Below are positions 58,826 to 64,000 of a stretch of DNA of 64,000 nt, in pieces (position 1 is the first letter of the stretch; every line of letters begins with the position of its first letter). Position numbers and translations under genes: made by a program. Source of the DNA: Antedon mediterranea (Eukaryota > Echinodermata > Crinoidea > Comatulida > Antedonidae). The notes under the pieces are model-generated. The model was not told where the DNA came from. It ran no database searches and saw only the letters and a program-made list of their open reading frames with translations. The stretch lies in NCBI RefSeq assembly GCF_964355755.1, contig NC_092670.1, positions 14,569,201 to 14,633,200 on the forward strand. The letters are read 5' to 3'.

Positions 58826-61461
58826 CATAATCGATTTCCTGATCAGTGCTTTCTTTGTTCCATTTTTGTTCTGCGCAACTGTTGTCATTGCTCTGGATGA
58901 GAAGTAAGTAGTAATCTCCCAGTCTTCGCAGTCGCCAAACAGCTGCTTTTGGATCTCTTTATTCTCCAAAGCCCTCAAGAACTGTTCATAACATTCTTCC
59001 CCCTCTCTACCACTGGTCGCTGTTGACATGTACGTATGTGACCCTTCGTTTAGGTACCGCCACTTAATATTCTCTAGGCCTGGTTCGTTTAAAAACCGAG
59101 GGAAATGATTTGTATAATAGGATGGTGCCAGTCTCCACCCGCCACCTGGCCATTTAGGTCCTGCTGTTCCATAGACGTTCAACACACACATGTAATCGGT
59201 GCTGGGTGGCACATTCGTTTTGCAAGTCTTCGATCGCTACGTTGTACTGTTGAAATAATAGATATACAATTATACATCGTAACTTTCGTCAGTGCATAAG
59301 TTTTGATACCTGGTGAAAAGTATAAATGCCCTCATAAAGCAATGGCACCCCTCATATGAAATAGAATCGTCCAACAATTTAATAATAACCAGTGTAATCG
59401 TTTTTTGTCAGATATGTTCAAACAGAATACATTAACCGCCAATTTTAAACATTGAATTTACCTTGTGTTGTTGAGCCTGAGACATGACTGACGGAAGGAA
59501 GTGACCTCTTGTCAATAACATCATCAAATGCTGCCACGTCAGCATCTCCATCACCGACAGTAAAAGCTGTTACTACAGTGGAGGCATCATCATCACCACC
59601 ACCGGCACCACCGCCGTCCATCAAACTATCCATCAGTGTAGTTACACTCTATAAAATATATTTGATATTTCGTTTATTTTGCGTTACCATAAAATAATCT
59701 GCTTAACCTATAGGTCTCCTTTGTTGAGGTCTGGGTAAAAACAGTAAACTTGACGTTTGATAATGATATTGTAAAACCTTAACCTTTGGTTAAGGAAATA
59801 ATTGATTTAAAAAAATCATAATATTGGCCGACTCTGATACGTTCACAATTTACATCGAGATGTTAAAACCATCAAGTCGTTTATCATGTTTTATTTTGAA
59901 ATATGTGAAGATATACATTCTCTGGTAAACTACTGGTAGTCTTATTGTTAAAGAATCTCACTATATAGAATGCATTTTTGTACACAAGTGGGTGACTTTT
60001 CTTGTGTTTTTCTGCAGCCATGCTTGGGTACATTAGTGAATGAATTTCACGGATGACATCATCTTCAAGGTTTGACATGTGGCCCTGCGGCATGATTCTG
60101 TCAGTTTACGGTCAATGTCTCTTTCAGTTTATTTCAAGCTTACGTAGTAATTGTAGCTAATTATTTTTGGAATATTAATACATTTTAACACCAGAATGAT
60201 TTTTGGTTTTGGTTTCTAGTAGGCCCACTCATGCATGCTATATTTAATATTGTTTCAAATTGTATTCCTTTTGAAGCTATTGGCAAACATACCAGGAGAT
60301 TGCCTTTGTAATAATGAGGACATTTTGGTGACGTATTATATAATACATATCATTATTTTCAATACTGATTAAGTAGAACCGTATCTTGATGTTTTCCTTA
60401 AATAGGCCACCATTGAACAACTTGTTATAGTTTTATATTATCAATCGAAATAAATTTATTCCATAAAACTAAGGATATGTAGGCCTACACAAATTTTATC
60501 AAAAAGTTATGGAAAAGGGAACTTAAAATAATAACGGCTTTTATTTCAAGACCCCTACAAAATCAATAAGGTATTAATAAGAAGTTATTTATAATAACAA
60601 CAAAAACAAACAAAAGAAAAAAAAAAGTGAAAAGGGGGATTTACCCTCTTGTGTAGGCAGGCCTACTTGTGCTTGTCATTTACCCTCCTATGTAGGCAGG
60701 CCTACTTGTGCTTGTCATTTACCCTCTTGTGTAGGCAGGCCTACTTGTGTCAAATTGTCCAAATGAAATTGTAATAAAGAGTCTCTACTAACCTGCATGT
60801 TCGTGTCCTTATTACGATCAGATGCATAATATGAAGAATGAATCGAAGGTGGGGCTGAAGAAGCGGGAACTGACCCATGGTCGTCTGCATGCGATTCTTC
60901 TCTAATGGTCTCCAGACCTTCCCCCTCATCTTCCTCCTCGCCATCTGCATCACTAAAACCATCAATATTGTTCCCAATGGAGTTAACCATCTTGTCATTA
61001 GTACTGACATCGGCTCCTGATATTGGATTTTTAATCAGAATTGTGCGTCTGGAAACCGCCTTGTCGGTGATGGAATCAACCTTCGCCAGGAACACCCTGC
61101 AGAAGAAATCTTTGGTTTTTCCGAACCCTTTGATACTGCTTGCTTCTGTCGATATGCTGTGTACTAAATTACGATACAACTTCTTCGCTTCGAATTGTGT
61201 TATGTATTTCGAGACATACATGTGGGCTGAGCTGGTTGATATATGCATAAATGTAACCATATCGCTGTCAAGCTTCTCGGTAAAATCTAAAGGAATACCA
61301 TTCACCAGACGTGGAAAAGTTTTATTGTAGTCATCTCCTCGCATAAAAAGACCGCTTCCAGGCCGAGCGTTGATCTCAATTTGGTACCGAGCCAGTTTTC
61401 GGTTTGTAGGTGGTTTCTCCTCGGATAGTTTTCGAAGGTTTGTCTTGAAGATCGGATCCAT
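58826..61461 (-). pseudogene. Two-module gene, copy 2, exons 1-3 (frameshifted)
   Basis: Exon 1 (60793-61461) is open, 223 codons with two extra acidic codons. Exon 2 (59462-59648) has a 4-bp GGAA duplication near 59497, making 187 instead of 183 bp. Exon 3 (58826-59246) lacks 5 bp near 59207 and 3 bp near 58870. The two frame changes do not cancel, so the module-2 frame is lost in the predicted transcript. Splice sites are kept. With the last exon 11.5 kb away, a working product is unlikely. Confidence 0.85.
60639..60751. repeat. 39-bp repeat, three units, gained in copy 2
   Basis: Units start at 60639, 60678 and 60717 (ATTTACCCTC ... GTAGGCAGGCCTACTTGTG). Copy 1 lacks the array between AAAGAA and the exon 1 donor. 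It lies in intron 1, just after the donor. Confidence 0.85.
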
Positions 61462-62281
61462 TTTGTAAAAATCTAAACATTAACAATAAACCTCACAATA
61501 TTAATTTTTGCTCTTAATTGTTTTATTTATCAATTACCCCTTCTTTATGACTGGATTAAATGTTTGTGGTACTGCTATTCAAAATGGTCCGGTTAAGAGA
61601 TTAAACGTAATTGAAGTAAAGGAAAGTTAAAATAAAAATAAATATAGGCCTACCTAAAATGAAAAATGTACATAATATTTATACAAAGTTTACAAGTTAA
61701 TTTCTAAACGAAAAGTAGATAAACCACGTATATACATAAAAATAGCAAGTCAGCACTTTACAGATTATTCTAAAAATTCTAAAATTAAATTATTATTCAA
61801 AACAATTGTAAACCCACCTTCGGGAGTAAACACTAACTATTGTTTATGAAGATCCCTCCGGCCCGGCACGTAGTCCGTTACACTCGCGTCAAGTTTGAAC
61901 GAATGAATGTTAATGGACAGTAACGCGCTATAATACGAAATGGCGCTTGTTTCCTTTTTTATCTCAAACCATACCCGAAAAGGATCAGACACTAACTGTT
62001 TTGTTTGTAAGCAATAACCCAAGTGATTAAAGAGTATCATCCGTATTCATGAAATCCAAAGGAATCATTCATTTGGAAAATCTCAAGGTGTTGCGATATT
62101 GTAACGGATTGTGTAGATGATATTTTTATAGTTATCAGACGCATGGGTGCATTTTGCTTGACCTTGGATATCTATTGCATGCAGGAGCATGCACCACATA
62201 AACTGCCCGAATAAAGCTGGGCAAAAACACTATCGCATTATTATGCTATTTCCACACCCCCCCCCCCCCCCCACCCCCACC

Positions 62282-62312
<31 letters not shown>

Positions 62313-63142
62313 ACACGTATTTTTATAGTTGAAACAAATCCTTATTTGAGATTTATATGAAATCGAGATCAATTCTATTTGATTGGGTCATAATATTGCG
62401 ACGAAAACTTCAGAGGCTTTCGATCAATATGATAGCAGCTTTGTTTTAGATACAAGCAATTGTTGCAATCCAGTTACTAATTGATGAATTTAGGTTACTA
62501 GAAAGGTGTGAAAAAAATCATACATTTACTTTACAAACAATTTTTTTTATTACAATTTTATATTTAAAAAAATGACAATTCCATTTTCATCTAAGGAATG
62601 TTTTTAAAGAAAATTCGTATTGGTTTATCCAGGTGACTAGTAGTAGTAACTACTACAATTGCAATGATATTGATTTTTTAAATGTCAAAGCAATTTCTGT
62701 TTTCAGTAGTAGTACGGTATGTTAACAAAAAATAAGCACCATTTTGAGTCTGTCCTCAGCATTTGGACAATTTTCCCACACATTGATAATCTACGTGACA
62801 CAAAAAATACATGTATCAACAATTCAAGATTCAAGAAATGTTATTGGTTTTGCTTGATATAATTAAGACAATAAAACAACTAAGCAAAAATACATCAAAT
62901 CGCAAATGGCAATGTTAAAATACTATTAAAATGTTAGAATACTGTTTAAAAAAACTATTAAAAATAAGCACCATACAAAAATACATTATCTCTAATATAT
63001 TCTGATGATTTAAGAAATATGATCATTAATAATATCTTTCAATAATATAATTCGTGAATCAATCCATGTTTGGATTACAGAGGTTTCTTTTTTATTTCCC
63101 CACAGTGTTTGATTGTTCATTTCACTTAACTTTAAGGGTTCC
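61462..63142. other. Upstream region of the two-module gene, copy 2
   Basis: Collinear with 13679-15466. It keeps the GC-richer patch (61815-62110) with the candidate untranslated exon. The poly-C tract has grown to about 62256-62302 with two A interruptions. The ~135-bp segment 14833-14967 of copy 1 is absent. Confidence 0.6.
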
Positions 63143-64000
63143 TTACAAGTGTGGTATATCATTAGCATAGTTCACTATACTTGTCATACCAAAGCTGATA
63201 TCTATTGAGAATAGATATTTTTGTTGAACTAATTTCCATTTTTCTGGATCAGGACTTAATAACCCCTTGACCAAATTTAATTTCAATGATTTAATCGTAT
63301 TGTTAAAATTGGTTAAATTGATGCCGCCATTATTTACAATTAAAAATGATTTGGTTAATTTCATTGATTAATGTTTTGGAATGCCAATAATGCTGGCATA
63401 GGCCTATATTAACCTTGGCATTGCTAATGTTTTTATTACGGTTACTTTAACAAATAAAGTTAGATTTCTTTCCCAAAATTAAATTTTGAGTAGAGTTTTT
63501 TCAAAAAATATTTACCTTTTCAACCAAATTTTTTAATAACATTTTCCCCTGTTATATCGAAAAAAATGCCTAAAAAACATGACTGGTTCTTTTACCCGTT
63601 GAATTTCGAATGGTTAACTTAAGTTTTCTTTACTTGAACCAATCCACATTCCTGCAACTTTGCAAAAAGAATATACCTCACCTAGACAAGCCTTTACACT
63701 TTTAACATCTCAAAAATAAATGTGTCATCAGCTAATTGTGCAATTTTGATTTCTTGGTACCTATTTACAGTCACTATTGGTACATTTATACCTTTACACA
63801 TTGTTTCTAATGTTAGACCATTCAACGGTTGATATAAAAAGAAGTGAAACTGGAGGGATCCTTGTCTAATACCACCATTCATATTAAAACTTTTTGATAA
63901 CCAGTCATTATTTATGGTAATAGACTCACTTTTACAATATAAAGTTTTCACCCATTTAATGAAATCCTTACCAAAACCAAATGTTGACAATGACTTAATT
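63143..64000 (-). pseudogene. LINE ORF2 relic, duplicated copy
   Basis: Second copy of 15467-16324 with the same frames and breaks (GGIRQGSLQ, KIAQLADDT, EKWKLVQQKYLFS). Cut by the window end. Confidence 0.8.

Larger units (their letters stand above)
58713..64000. repeat. Segmental duplication, second copy, right part
   Basis: Collinear with 10952-16324: exons 1-3 of the two-module gene, its upstream region and the LINE relic. It runs off the window edge, so the true end is not seen. Total copy length minus the 11.5-kb insertion is about 9.0 kb, equal to the parent block. Confidence 0.92.

Overview
The window is AT-rich animal nuclear DNA. Genes are split by GT-AG introns, there are abundant LINE, SINE, Penelope and TIR-transposon relics and many minisatellites, and there is no prokaryotic organisation. 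Short GGCCTA-rich tracts, chimeric 5S/tRNA SINEs and an XRCC5 protein close in layout to the vertebrate one suggest a marine invertebrate deuterostome (echinoderm-like). That placement is an inference from style, not from a marker gene.

Layout. (1) 15-9282 (+): a 19-exon XRCC5 (Ku80) gene, complete or nearly so, with a large minisatellite in intron 6 and a minisatellite that copies a splice donor at exon 12. (2) 10739-13678 (-): a four-exon gene of unknown function (443 aa) with two related ~130-residue modules, convergent with XRCC5. (3) 15467-16400 (-): a LINE ORF2 relic. (4) 16976-36221 (-): a secreted or surface protein gene built from a signal-peptide exon and many phase 1-1 sushi (CCP) exons, some amplified with an exact 297-bp period. 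Its introns and flanks are full of transposons: a ~6.7-kb TIR element with a decayed gene and a repeated 14-bp palindromic motif (17290-23960), CR1-like and Penelope-like fragments with a hammerhead-like motif (24541-26330), and several MITEs. (5) 36390-43100: TIR-element relics, including a 1.1-kb foldback element and a 3.4-kb TIR block. (6) 43507-64000: a second copy of 7287-16324 carrying the last five XRCC5 exons, the unknown gene and the LINE relic. It is split by an 11.5-kb TIR element (47234-58707) whose empty site survives in the first copy, so its 5-bp target duplication can be read directly.

The two copies are collinear, so the simplest model is a tandem duplication with a unit of about 36 kb whose second unit continues past the window. 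After duplication the second unknown gene acquired two frameshifts and the insertion, whereas the five XRCC5 exons in the second copy stay open and correctly spliceable. The most unusual features are the duplicated locus with its resolved insertion, the iterated GTAACGTAAGTTAC-type motif, three micro-palindromes, the seven-fold repeated splice donor and the two-module gene of unknown function.
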